Of a stretch of 20,825 nucleotides of DNA, positions 6,398-14,600 are shown piece after piece. Both the position numbers and the translations under genes were made by a program. The DNA lies in contig PBAR01000002.1 of NCBI GenBank assembly GCA_002718285.1, forward strand, positions 65,584 to 86,408. Direction: 5' to 3'. This DNA is from Fidelibacterota bacterium (GTDB taxonomy: Bacteria > Marinisomatota > Marinisomatia > Marinisomatales > UBA1611). The notes beneath the pieces were generated by a model that was not told the DNA's origin, did no database searches, and worked only from the letters and a program-made list of their open reading frames with translations. The stretch's first letter is position 1, and each line of letters opens with the position of its first letter.

Positions 6398-8110
6398 TTG
6401 GGACACGATTCACATCACAAAGAAGAAAATTTTATCCAAAAATATATTTTTTCCGTTGATCATAAAACCATTGGAATTCAATATGGTATAACATCATTAA
6501 TATTTTTGCTATTTGGTTTTTCTTTAATGATGGTAATGAGATGGCAACTTGCCTATCCAGAAACTCCAGTGCCCCTTATAGGTAATATACTTGGCGAAAC
6601 TGGAATCCTTTTGCCCGAAATATATAATTCTCTTGGCGCAATGCATGGTACAATTATGATTTTTTTAGGGATTGTTCCTTTAGCTGTTGGAGCATTTGGT
6701 AATTACCTTGTTCCACTTCAAATTGGTGCACCGGATATGGCTTTCCCAAAGCTTAATGCTGCTAGTTATTGGTCTTATTTTGTAGGTGGTGTAATCATGA
6801 TGGCCAGTTTTTTCACTCCTGAAGGAGCAGCTAGATCAGGATGGACATCATACCCTCCCCTTTCCATTTTTGAAAGTGGACAAACTATGTGGTTAATAGG
6901 TATGGTTTTTCTAATCACATCATCTCTACTAGGCTCTATGAATATAATTGTAACTATTGTCCAGCTTCGAGCTCCTGGGCTTTCATGGTTCAGACTTCCT
7001 TTCTTTGTTTGGGCCCAGTTTGTGACATCGTTTTTGTTAGTATTGGCATTTCCACCATTAGAAGCAGCCGCTGTACTGCAACTAATGGACCGGGTTGCTG
7101 GTACAAGTTTCTTTCTTCCAAGTGGACTAGTCTACGCTGGCAGTACTGTTGATGTTTATGGATCTGGTTCTCCACTTTTGTGGCAACATCTGTTTTGGTT
7201 TTTGGCTCATCCCGAAGTTTATGTGCTAATTCTTCCAGCAATGGGTATCGTTGGAGAAGTCCTTGCTAATAATACACGTAAGCCATTGTGGGGATACAAA
7301 TCAATGGTCTATGCCTCAATCTTTTTAGGTTTTATGTCCTTCATAGTATGGGCTCATCATATGTTTCTCACAGGAATGGGTACTACAATGAGCGCATTTT
7401 TTCAAACAACAACTATGATTATCTCAATCCCGTCAGTTGTTATTTTAACATCTTTCTTCCTTTCACTTTGGGGAGGTGCAATCAGATTTAATACGCCAAT
7501 GCTATTTGCATTGGCTTTTCTGCCGATGTTTGGCATTGGTGGATTAACAGGACTGCCACTGGGATTTGCTGCATCTGATATTTATCTACATGATACCTAT
7601 TATGTGATTGGGCATTTTCATTATGTAGTTGCCCCTGGAACTATTTTTGCACTTTTTGCGGGAATCTATTATTGGTTTCCTAAGGTGACTGGCAAAAAAC
7701 TTAGTGAATCATTAGGAAAACTTCATTTTTGGCCATCACTTATTTTTATGAATGGGGTTTTTATGCCAATGTTTATTCAAGGGCTTGCTGGTGTTTCTAG
7801 GCGCCTCTATGATGGTGGACAAATATATGCCCACGCGCAGGGTGTACTTCAATGGAATGAATTTATGTCTATATCGGCATTTTGCTTAGGTGCTGCGCAA
7901 ATACCCTTTATTCTAAATATTGCACAAGCATTGGTGATCGGAAAAAAGGTTGGTCGCAATCCATGGGATTCAACAACTGTTGAATGGTCTGCACCTTCTC
8001 CTCCATTACCCCATGCTAATTTCGAAGGCCCGTTAGAAATCTATAGGGAACCCTATGAATACAGTGTTCCTGGAGCAACTAAAGATTTTTCACCACAAAC
8101 TATCAAATAA
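6398..8110 (+). CDS. coxA: Cytochrome c oxidase subunit I (A-type heme-copper oxidase)
   Basis: 570 aa, the catalytic subunit that reduces O2 in the inner membrane. Heme a ligands are H83 (AMHGTIMIF) and H408. The heme a3 ligand is H406 (GHFHYV). CuB ligands are H271, H320 and H321 (WAHHMF). The HPEVY box supplies E273 and the His-crosslinked Y275, as in A1-type oxidases. D-channel residues D113 (GAPDMAFPK) and N120 are present, as is the RR pair (R468, R469) near the heme propionates. The K-channel Lys is absent: the segment aligned to PTGIK reads PSVVI, giving I349. The start is TTG at 6398; an in-frame TAG at 6380 and no ATG in between leave no better choice. It begins the oxidase operon coxA-coxC-IV-two small genes-coxB. 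No CcoN-type features are present. Confidence 0.96.
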   Translation: MGHDSHHKEENFIQKYIFSVDHKTIGIQYGITSLIFLLFGFSLMMVMRWQLAYPETPVPLIGNILGETGILLPEIYNSLGAMHGTIMIFLGIVPLAVGAFGNYLVPLQIGAPDMAFPKLNAASYWSYFVGGVIMMASFFTPEGAARSGWTSYPPLSIFESGQTMWLIGMVFLITSSLLGSMNIIVTIVQLRAPGLSWFRLPFFVWAQFVTSFLLVLAFPPLEAAAVLQLMDRVAGTSFFLPSGLVYAGSTVDVYGSGSPLLWQHLFWFLAHPEVYVLILPAMGIVGEVLANNTRKPLWGYKSMVYASIFLGFMSFIVWAHHMFLTGMGTTMSAFFQTTTMIISIPSVVILTSFFLSLWGGAIRFNTPMLFALAFLPMFGIGGLTGLPLGFAASDIYLHDTYYVIGHFHYVVAPGTIFALFAGIYYWFPKVTGKKLSESLGKLHFWPSLIFMNGVFMPMFIQGLAGVSRRLYDGGQIYAHAQGVLQWNEFMSISAFCLGAAQIPFILNIAQALVIGKKVGRNPWDSTTVEWSAPSPPLPHANFEGPLEIYREPYEYSVPGATKDFSPQTIK

Positions 8111-8115
8111 TTAAT

Positions 8116-8120
8116 AAGGA
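8116..8120 (+). promoter_or_regulatory. Shine-Dalgarno site deciding the TTG start of coxC
   Basis: AAGGA, 7 bases before TTG at 8128. The next in-frame ATG comes about 30 codons later, inside the first helix, so this site supports initiation at TTG. Confidence 0.65.
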
Positions 8121-8127
8121 AAAAGTA

Positions 8128-8727
8128 TTGCAAATACCTTACATTGTTGAAGAAAGGCCAGACACTGGATTGATTAATTCCAAATTAGGTATCTGGATTT
8201 TTCTGGCATCTGAAATTATGCTATTTGGTGGGCTATTTTCTGCATACGTTTTCTTGAGATTAGCAGCTCCTGAAGGTGATTTTGCTTATTGGGGGTCAAA
8301 ATTAAGTGTGCCAATGGCAACGGTAAATACCCTTGTACTTATTTCATCAAGTGTAACAGTAATTTTGTCATGGGCTTCATTAAAAATGAAGGATTTTGAA
8401 AAATATAAACTTTATATGGGGCTTACTCTTTTATGTGCAGGCATTTTTCTCGTAATAAAATATTTTGAATATACTGGAAAATTCCACCATGGTATTTATC
8501 CATCTTCCAGTACTTTTATGGGAATATATTTTACTCTTACAGGACTTCATGGATTGCATATCGTGGGAGGCATGATTGTTATGGGCTATATGTGGCTACC
8601 CATTGGTGCAAAACAATGGGAAACAGATCCTGAACTTTTTACCAACCGTGTAGAGACTGCAGGACTTTACTGGCATTTTGTGGATTTAGTATGGATTTTC
8701 TTATTTCCAATTCTGTATCTACTTTAA
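8128..8727 (+). CDS. coxC: Cytochrome c oxidase subunit III
   Basis: 199 aa, all-helical membrane protein. Five hydrophobic segments are seen, fewer than the seven of mitochondrial-type subunit III and typical of the short bacterial form. Family signatures include the first helix LGIWIFLASEIMLFGGLFSAY, the GLHGLHIVGG segment and the ending GLYWHFVDLVWIFLFPILYLL. Subunit III stabilises subunit I and supports proton uptake into the D-channel. The start is TTG with a good AAGGA site. The TAA stop overlaps the Shine-Dalgarno of the following subunit IV gene, which implies tight translational coupling. Confidence 0.95.
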   Translation: MQIPYIVEERPDTGLINSKLGIWIFLASEIMLFGGLFSAYVFLRLAAPEGDFAYWGSKLSVPMATVNTLVLISSSVTVILSWASLKMKDFEKYKLYMGLTLLCAGIFLVIKYFEYTGKFHHGIYPSSSTFMGIYFTLTGLHGLHIVGGMIVMGYMWLPIGAKQWETDPELFTNRVETAGLYWHFVDLVWIFLFPILYLL

Positions 8728-8733
8728 GGTGAG
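8726..8733 (+). promoter_or_regulatory. Shine-Dalgarno site of the subunit IV gene
   Basis: AAGGTGAG, 5 bases before ATG 8739 and overlapping the coxC stop codon; the strongest ribosome-binding site in the oxidase operon. Confidence 0.7.
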
Positions 8734-8738
8734 CACAA

Positions 8739-9047
8739 ATGAGTGAACATAATAAAGAATCTATACAAGAGCATATTAAGGTATATCTAACGGTTTTTGG
8801 TGCACTGGGAGTACTAACTGTATTTACAGTTGCTGCAAGTTATCTAGAAATTTCCAATACTGAAGCAATAATGTTGGCACTTGTAATAGCAACTATAAAA
8901 GCAAGCCTTGTCGCTGGTTATTTCATGCACCTTATAACAGAGAAACAAACGATTGTCTGGATTCTTATTCTGACATTCTCTTTTTTCTTAATCCTAATGT
9001 TTATACCTTTAATTACCGCAACTGACCAAGTGATTATTTACAATTGA
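8739..9047 (+). CDS. Cytochrome c oxidase subunit IV (prokaryotic type)
   Basis: 102 aa with a short polar N-terminus and three hydrophobic segments (about residues 13-33, 39-61 and 67-93). The segment ATIKASLVAGYFMHL is the hallmark of the prokaryotic COX4/CtaF/CyoD-like family, in which the conserved K..LV..YFMHL lies in helix 2. These small subunits help assemble or stabilise CuB-containing subunit I (family knowledge). Position just after coxC fits. Its TGA overlaps the TTG start of the next gene (TTGA at 9044-9047). Confidence 0.9.
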   Translation: MSEHNKESIQEHIKVYLTVFGALGVLTVFTVAASYLEISNTEAIMLALVIATIKASLVAGYFMHLITEKQTIVWILILTFSFFLILMFIPLITATDQVIIYN

Positions 9048-9241
9048 TTTCATTAAAAACATTCCATTATTTTTTTATTTTATCTTCTATATTCATTACA
9101 TCTTACTATGGGATATTTGAGCTTAGAACACCGTCTAATCCAGGTAAAATATCCCATATACTTAGTTTTATATCATTTTTAATCTCTATGGGGTTGATTG
9201 CGTATTTTGTATCTATTCTTAAAAAATTTAGAAAGATCTAG
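9044..9241 (+). CDS. Small two-helix membrane protein in the oxidase operon
   Basis: 65 aa from TTG at 9044, which overlaps the preceding stop codon. Two hydrophobic segments (about residues 7-22 and 36-58) flank a polar loop with RTPSNPGK, and the end is basic (KKFRK). No ATG occurs in frame before residue 49, so TTG is the only plausible start that gives both helices. The family is not recognised. The tight overlap with subunit IV and the following gene suggests an accessory oxidase subunit or assembly factor. Confidence 0.65.
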   Translation: MISLKTFHYFFILSSIFITSYYGIFELRTPSNPGKISHILSFISFLISMGLIAYFVSILKKFRKI

Positions 9242-9244
9242 GCT

Positions 9245-9478
9245 ATGAAACAGCAAACAGAATCAATGTTAATATTATTCTTTGTTTTTTTCTTGCCTGA
9301 TCTTATATCTGCTTGTGCAACATGTTATGGAGCCCCTGAAGCACCAGCAACAGAAGGAATGAATTGGGCAATTATTACCTTGCTTGGAGTTACAGGCGGT
9401 GTATTAGGGGGGATAATTAAATCGGTAATTACTATTTCGAATAGAACAAGAAATTTTCAAAGAAAAAATAAAATCTAG
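9245..9478 (+). CDS. Small membrane protein with CxxC motif (CATCYG), oxidase operon
   Basis: 77 aa. An N-terminal hydrophobic segment (about 9-23, signal peptide or anchor) ends SACATCYGAPEAPATEGMNWAI, giving a C-x2-C pair just on the periplasmic side. A Gly-rich second helix (about 41-66, LLGVTGGVLGG) and a basic tail follow. I have seen similar short proteins with a CxxCxG-(x)-GMNxAI pattern near cytochrome oxidase genes in other phyla, but have no family name for them. The CxxC could bind copper or take part in thiol exchange during CuA assembly; this is inference. Three bases separate it from the previous stop, and its own TAG overlaps the ribosome-binding site of coxB. Confidence 0.72.
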   Translation: MKQQTESMLILFFVFFLPDLISACATCYGAPEAPATEGMNWAIITLLGVTGGVLGGIIKSVITISNRTRNFQRKNKI

Positions 9479-9482
9479 GTGA
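9477..9482 (+). promoter_or_regulatory. Shine-Dalgarno site deciding the TTG start of coxB
   Basis: AGGTGA, 4 bases before TTG 9487 and overlapping the TAG of the preceding gene. It favours TTG 9487 over the in-frame ATG at codon 14, which has no comparable site. Confidence 0.6.
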
Positions 9483-9486
9483 TTTT

Positions 9487-10326
9487 TTGATTAATCTTCT
9501 CCAGAAATTTGGTCTCCCCTTGAATATGTCAACACAAGGACCGCAAATTGATCAAGTAAATGCCATTACCCACTGGTTAATGCTTATATTGTTTACTGGA
9601 TGGGGGATATTCTTCATCGTAAGTCTCTTTAAGTTCAGAGCTTCAAAAAATAATAAAGCTGATTATAATGGAGTTAAATCCCATATATCATCCTTATTGG
9701 AAGCTGGAGTTGCGGTCGTAGAAATATTGATTCTTTTTGGTTTTGCGTTTCCTATCTGGGCTAGCAGAGTTAATAATGTTCCTAATCCATCGGAAGCTGT
9801 ACATATCAGAGTTATTGCACAACAATTTGCATGGAATATACATTATCCTGGTCCGGATGGAAAATTTGGTCAGGTCAATATTAACCTGGTGGATGAACAG
9901 GAAAATCCTATCGGACTGGATAGAAATAGTGATAATGCATCAGATGACTTTTTTACTATTAACCAGCTACATATTCCAGTAAACAAAAAGATTAGAGTTG
10001 ATCTTACAAGTAAAGATGTTATTCATAACTTCAAATTACCTGAATTAAGAGTTTCTCAAGACGCAATCCCAGGAATGAGTATTCCTGTTCATTTTGAAGC
10101 AACCATGACATCGGATGAATTTTTGGAAACAGTTGTCGGAACTCCTCGTGAAGGAATGGGACTTGAAATCTCCTGTGCTCAGTTATGTGGTTTAGGACAT
10201 TACCGAATGAAAGGTTTCCTTACAATTCATAATAATGAAGGTTACGATAAATGGCTTTTGGAACAAGCAGAATACCTGAAAGAAGCGGGTGAAGAAGATG
10301 ATTGGGGTGATGACGAAGACTGGTAG
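9487..10326 (+). CDS. coxB: Cytochrome c oxidase subunit II (CuA-containing)
   Basis: 279 aa. Two membrane helices (about residues 27-48 and 72-92) are followed by the periplasmic cupredoxin domain. It has the aromatic electron-entry region QQFAWNIHY (W116) and CuA ligands H180 (VIHNF), C230, C234, H238 and M241 in CAQLCGLGHYRM. Gln232 replaces the Glu more usual between the two Cys, a change that leaves the main-chain carbonyl ligand possible. No CXXCH domain is fused, so electrons must come from a separate cytochrome, most likely the octaheme protein encoded at 563-3550. The C-terminus ends DDWGDDEDW, almost identical to that cytochrome's tail. Being the last gene of the operon is unusual, since coxB normally precedes coxA. 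It converges with the DUF983 gene 45 bases away; no clear terminator was found between them. Confidence 0.95.
   Translation: MINLLQKFGLPLNMSTQGPQIDQVNAITHWLMLILFTGWGIFFIVSLFKFRASKNNKADYNGVKSHISSLLEAGVAVVEILILFGFAFPIWASRVNNVPNPSEAVHIRVIAQQFAWNIHYPGPDGKFGQVNINLVDEQENPIGLDRNSDNASDDFFTINQLHIPVNKKIRVDLTSKDVIHNFKLPELRVSQDAIPGMSIPVHFEATMTSDEFLETVVGTPREGMGLEISCAQLCGLGHYRMKGFLTIHNNEGYDKWLLEQAEYLKEAGEEDDWGDDEDW
10297..10325 (+). repeat. Copy 2 of the 29-base acidic-tail element, end of coxB
   Basis: Encodes DDW-G-DDEDW and runs into the stop. It matches 3521-3549 at 27 of 29 bases, including every synonymous position outside the one differing codon. Confidence 0.85.
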
Positions 10327-10371
10327 ATTTTAAACTAGACAATTTAGTATCTATTCAATTAAACCTTAATA

Positions 10372-10752
10372 TTATTGATTACTCTTTATTTTTTTTCTTC
10401 CTTTACTGATCCAATATTCTATTGCTATTGATACACCCAATCTTTTCACAGTAAATAAAATAAAACAGATTAGTAAAACAAAAATTAATCCGAATACAAT
10501 TTGAATATTAAAACCAAAATAGAAGCATACTACGATAGGGAAAATAAATAAAGCCCTATCAATAAACAATAAGAACGCCCATCCGTCACCAGATTTATCA
10601 ATAAGTTTTAATCCGCAAGAATCACACTTTTTTTTAAGTGCAATTCTTGATTTAACAATACTACCAAAGCCACATTTTGGGCAAACTCCCTTTAATGCTC
10701 TCCAACAGTACTGAATAAAACTAGTATCATCACTGGAGTTTGGTATTATAAT
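10372..10752 (-). CDS. DUF983 membrane protein with two CxxC knuckles; start codon unclear
   Basis: Read on the - strand the frame gives VCPKCGFG, then KKCDSCGL, then SGDGWAFLLF. That is the DUF983 pattern: two C-x2-C pairs forming a zinc-ribbon-like unit (C24, C27, C43, C46 counting from 10752), a Gly-Asp-Gly turn, then two membrane helices (about residues 59-82 and 85-108) and a basic tail. DUF983 genes often lie near oxidase genes, which fits the location 45 bases from coxB. The frame is open from a TGA at 10777-10779 but has no ATG, GTG or TTG before the first CxxC; the first TTG (10567-10569) would remove the whole zinc knuckle. Translation would need ATT or ATA (10744-10755). An alternative is sequence error or recent loss of the start. 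The end at 10752 (ATT) is a placeholder. Confidence 0.7.
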   Translation of the reverse strand: MIIPNSSDDTSFIQYCWRALKGVCPKCGFGSIVKSRIALKKKCDSCGLKLIDKSGDGWAFLLFIDRALFIFPIVVCFYFGFNIQIVFGLIFVLLICFILFTVKRLGVSIAIEYWISKGRKKIKSNQ

Positions 10753-10809
10753 AATTTTATTTTTCTTATCCCTTACTCACGATGAGAATAAAGGATTTTT
10801 GATTTAATG

Positions 10810-10892
10810 TACCGCGGAAAGGACTCGAACCTTCACACCCTGAGGGCACCAGATCCTAAATCTGGCGTGTCTACCAATTCCACCACCGCGGC
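10810..10892 (-). tRNA. tRNA-Leu (anticodon UAG)
   Basis: Read on the - strand: acceptor arm GCCGCGG pairs with CCGCGGT (first pair G-U), discriminator A at 10810, D arm with the GGTAGAC region, anticodon stem CCAGA/TCTGG around loop TTTAGGA (anticodon complement at 10856-10858), a long variable arm as expected for leucine, and T arm GGTTCGAGTCC. CCA is not encoded. Length 83 bases. Confidence 0.95.
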
Positions 10893-11071
10893 ATATATAA
10901 TCCATTTTTTACATTTAAAAACCAGAAAAGAGAAAATACTAGACTTTAAAAAAATATTCATATTGATACCTATTGAGAAGTTAAATGGACGAAAAAAGAC
11001 AAAAAAGCAGTTATTAGTTAAATAATATAGTCTTTATTTACCTACAGAATTTTTTAGTATTTACATTAAAC
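10893..11071. other. Intergenic stretch between tRNA-Leu and the double-HTH gene
   Basis: 179 bases, strongly AT-rich. It must contain the promoter of the tRNA gene (- strand) or a readthrough from the gene at 11072. The + strand frame crossing the tRNA from 10807 is a chance frame. Nothing else recognisable. Confidence 0.5.
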
Positions 11072-11482
11072 TTATTCCTCCTGCTTAATAATAAATTCCT
11101 TTAATTGATTTTCTGCAATTCTATAGTTTCCATTACCAAAATTATATGCTTTTAAAGATCCATCATGTATATAAGAAATAATATCTAAAACTGGAATTTT
11201 CAGTTTTTCAGAAATTTCCAGTGGAGTATAATAAATAACTTCCATGATATTAATGTTATTATCAGTTTTGATATCATTAACCAATGGAAAATTTTTTTGG
11301 ATGATATTACTGTAATCATCTATTATTTTTTGGGGGATCTTATTGAAAAAACGCCAATTTGCTATTGAAGTTTTTTTAGTCTGAAGCTTAAGAGCTAATT
11401 CTTCATCTGTATATACTCTAAAATAATTGGACAATATGTCCAAAATTCTTTTGGTCTTAAATCTTTTTTCTATATCATTCAT
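11072..11482 (-). CDS. Putative DNA-binding protein with two helix-turn-helix domains
   Basis: 136 aa, no membrane segment. Residues about 10-60 (RILDILSNYFRVYTDEELA, ALKLQTKKTSIANWRF, NKIPQKII) resemble the helix-turn-helix of phage CI-type repressors, where TSIANWR would lie in the recognition helix. Residues about 84-132 (YYTPLEISEKLKIPVLDII, SYIHDGSLKAYNFGNGNYRI) resemble an excisionase/MerR-like helix-turn-helix with its wing, where a KAYxxGxxxRI strand is characteristic. The linker (about 61-83) is polar and Asn-rich. Two different DNA-binding folds in one short chain suggest a site-specific regulator or DNA architectural protein. No phage or integrase genes are nearby to tie it to a mobile element, and the target is unknown. 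No Shine-Dalgarno is seen at the ATG. Confidence 0.65.
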   Translation of the reverse strand: MNDIEKRFKTKRILDILSNYFRVYTDEELALKLQTKKTSIANWRFFNKIPQKIIDDYSNIIQKNFPLVNDIKTDNNINIMEVIYYTPLEISEKLKIPVLDIISYIHDGSLKAYNFGNGNYRIAENQLKEFIIKQEE

Positions 11483-11617
11483 TAATATATAGTGAATTTA
11501 TCTAATTATATTTATTATTAGTTGGCTCTTTAAAAAAGCCAGAGATAGATTAGAAAAGAGAGCAAAACCTTATAAAAAAACCACTAAAATGAGGCTTTCT
11601 TCAATCATGATACTTAG

Positions 11618-14600
11618 TTATTTCATTAAAATCATTTTTCGGTTGAAGACATGATTATCTACTTGAAGTCTATATATATATACACCAGCACTAACAGTAT
11701 TATTAAAACTATCTGAGCCGTGCCACATAACCATGTGGCGGCCAGCAGGTTGTTTTTTATTTATAATATTACTGATTTTTCTACCCATAAGATCATAGAT
11801 ATCTAAACGAACATTTGCCTTATTTTCCAAGTCATATGTAATCATAGTGGATGGATTAAATGGATTAGGATAGTTCGGATGTAAAGCAAACTCTAATGGA
11901 TATACTATTTCTTTATTTGATGTGAGGTTTGTACCTATAAATTGGCCAAAACCACTATCTATGGAAAAAATTGGACCAGCATTCATATCTCCAGTAGATG
12001 CAGATTCAAACATTAAAATTAATTCGGGGTTTGTTATATTTTGAGAAAACTGAGCATCAACTTGGAGAATTGCCCCGCTCCCAGGAATAATCCCAGTAGT
12101 AAAATCATATCCCAGACAATATAAAAGACCTTCATCATTCTCTCCAGTACTTCCATCAATAATTCCTGAAGAAAAACGTCCTATACCCGTTACAACAGCA
12201 TTTGCGATATAATTAGGCATATCTATTATGTATAATTCAGTAATATATGCAGTTTCGGTATTATGCATATGAATTTCAAATGAACCACTACCACCTGGTG
12301 TCAGTTCACCAGAAACATTTTCAATTGAATATACAACAGAAGGCTGACCAATATAGACGGTATGACCAATCCCCTCTACATACATAGGTAAACTATTTAT
12401 ATCTGAAACAATTGCTTCCTGAAAAGAGATGTCTGAAATTGATGAGTCAGGGGAGCCAGCAACCACATCATAAGCAATATCTGCGATATGGAAGGTTCCA
12501 GGATTAATTGGGCTTGATGATGTATTATCAAATGCAATTAGTCGATAAACATTACCTACCATATCACCAGTTAATGTCCAATTTGTAAGATCTAATGATG
12601 AGTTAAAAGAATAATCTGTACCAGTAATGAAAGGTGGATCAGCAATAATATCAACCTGGATTCCATAAACAGGCTGTGTATTTTGCATTATGATTGAACT
12701 AGTAAACCCATTACCAGGAGTTCCGTAACCACCAGTAAGCATCAGATACTGCGTTTCAATACCCACTTCATAACTGGCACTTTCTGTTGTCCAATTCAAT
12801 TCAGTAAAATTTTGATCCTGAATACTGGCACCAGCAAAGGAGAGGTTAACAGTTACTTCTTCATCGGCTACTGGATATACTACCGCCCTGCAAACTGCAG
12901 TATTCCCAGATGCTAAAGGTTCGTTAAGTGCGATACCTGTAATTGCCATATTCCCATTAGCTATATCCACGATTTCAAGGCTCCATCCTTCAGTACGATC
13001 AGTAGGTAAAACAGCAATACTATTTAATACATCCGGATAATCCAAAATTTCAAAATAAAGCAAACCGATGGATGTCTCATTGTTTACATAAAAATCAAGT
13101 GTGTCCATCTGTCCTGATAGAGATGCCCCATCATCCATCCAAAGTTCAACCCATTCAACAGGGGTAGCACTAACGACATTTGTTGGACTTGATTCTCCAC
13201 CAGAAGGGTATACTGCAGTTACATAGTAGTAATATACTGTACTGTTAATTACGTCTTCATCTAGATAGCTCAAATTATTTCCATCTACATTACCGATATT
13301 TTCAAAATTAACATTATCTAATGAACGATAGATTAAATATTCATCTATTTCTAAAGGTCGACTATCAGATAATAATGGATTTTGTAAATCCACTCTCCAA
13401 TCATATGGTATTTTTCCTGGAAATCTCTCAATTACATCAGCTTTATCTGCTTGCATTGCCCAGCTACCCAATTCAGTTAACTCAAAATGCAGATGCCTAG
13501 TAAATTGTACATTTGAGAATGTCATAATTATATCATCAATTGCCCAGCCAGAAGCCCAACCTCCATTATCGTTTGAATGAAAAGCAACTTGAACATTTTG
13601 ATTTCCTCCAAATTCGGATAAATCTACAGATGTCAAGACCCACTGACCAGCTGGTTCGATAGATGCAATATCTGTATAATTTGCACCACCATCAACACTT
13701 ACTGCTATATCTGCAGTCTGACCATACTCACCAGTAAAATAAGAAGCAAAGTTTAACGTTACGCTTGACGCCCCTGACATATTGATCGCAGGCATAATAA
13801 GATAATCATTACCATCATTATCGGGAGTATCTTCTCCAATATATCCATCATCATTTGAAACTGCATAAAAGGTATGTCCTGGTATACTCCACCAATTGCT
13901 AGATCCATTATCTGTTACATACCATCCGTTTCCATTACTGTTAACTTCCCATTCATCAGAAATTTCTCCAGATTCAAAATCTTCTGTAAATTCTTCAGGT
14001 ATGGGCCCATAAGGCGCTTCCCAAGTCAACAAAACTTTTGCATCCATACCATTTTCAGCAACTAAATTGTGAGGTTCCTCTATATAGCCTGGAAAAACTG
14101 TAACCGTCCCAGAATCCACATCAGCAATCCAATATAAACCACCAATATCATCTGTAATATTAACGTTTGCAAAATTTAAAGATACTTGGTCAGCGTAAGC
14201 CTCTGTGTCAATAACCATGTTCATCTGCAAAACTGGGCCTGTTCCTGCTGGAATATTTCCATTATTTCCAGAATCAAAAAGGACGACTCTCGTATAACCA
14301 TTTTCTAGATCATTACTCGCAACAGTAAATCCTTCCGCACGTCCAATTGGTAAAAAATTAAAAATATCTACATAATTCGGGCTATCATAGATATCAAACT
14401 GCATACCGCTAACAATACCTGTATTATTCATTTTGATATTGATTGAAACTGTTTCTTCTACATCACCAGTATCTGATGTCGCACTTAAATAAATTACATT
14501 TCCTATAGTGATCGATCCATTTATCCCAGATGAAGAAAGAATATTACCATCCTGATCACTAACAACAAGATTATAAATACCTATATCCAACATTGCAGAA

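Noticed and set aside
6073..7491. Several 64-87-codon frames overlapping the ferredoxin and coxA in other frames
   Set aside because: They are shadows of strongly conserved genes and have no start or composition support.
10372..10569. A separate 65-aa membrane protein starting at TTG 10569
   Set aside because: It is the C-terminal half of the DUF983 frame, which continues upstream with both CxxC motifs intact.
10807..11025. 72-codon + strand frame across the tRNA region
   Set aside because: It runs antisense through tRNA-Leu and then through low-complexity Lys-rich sequence; no protein-like features.
11523..11541. TGGCT/AGCCA hairpin between the surface-protein and double-HTH genes
   Set aside because: Only five clean pairs with a mismatched extension and no T run on either strand; likely chance in AT-rich DNA.
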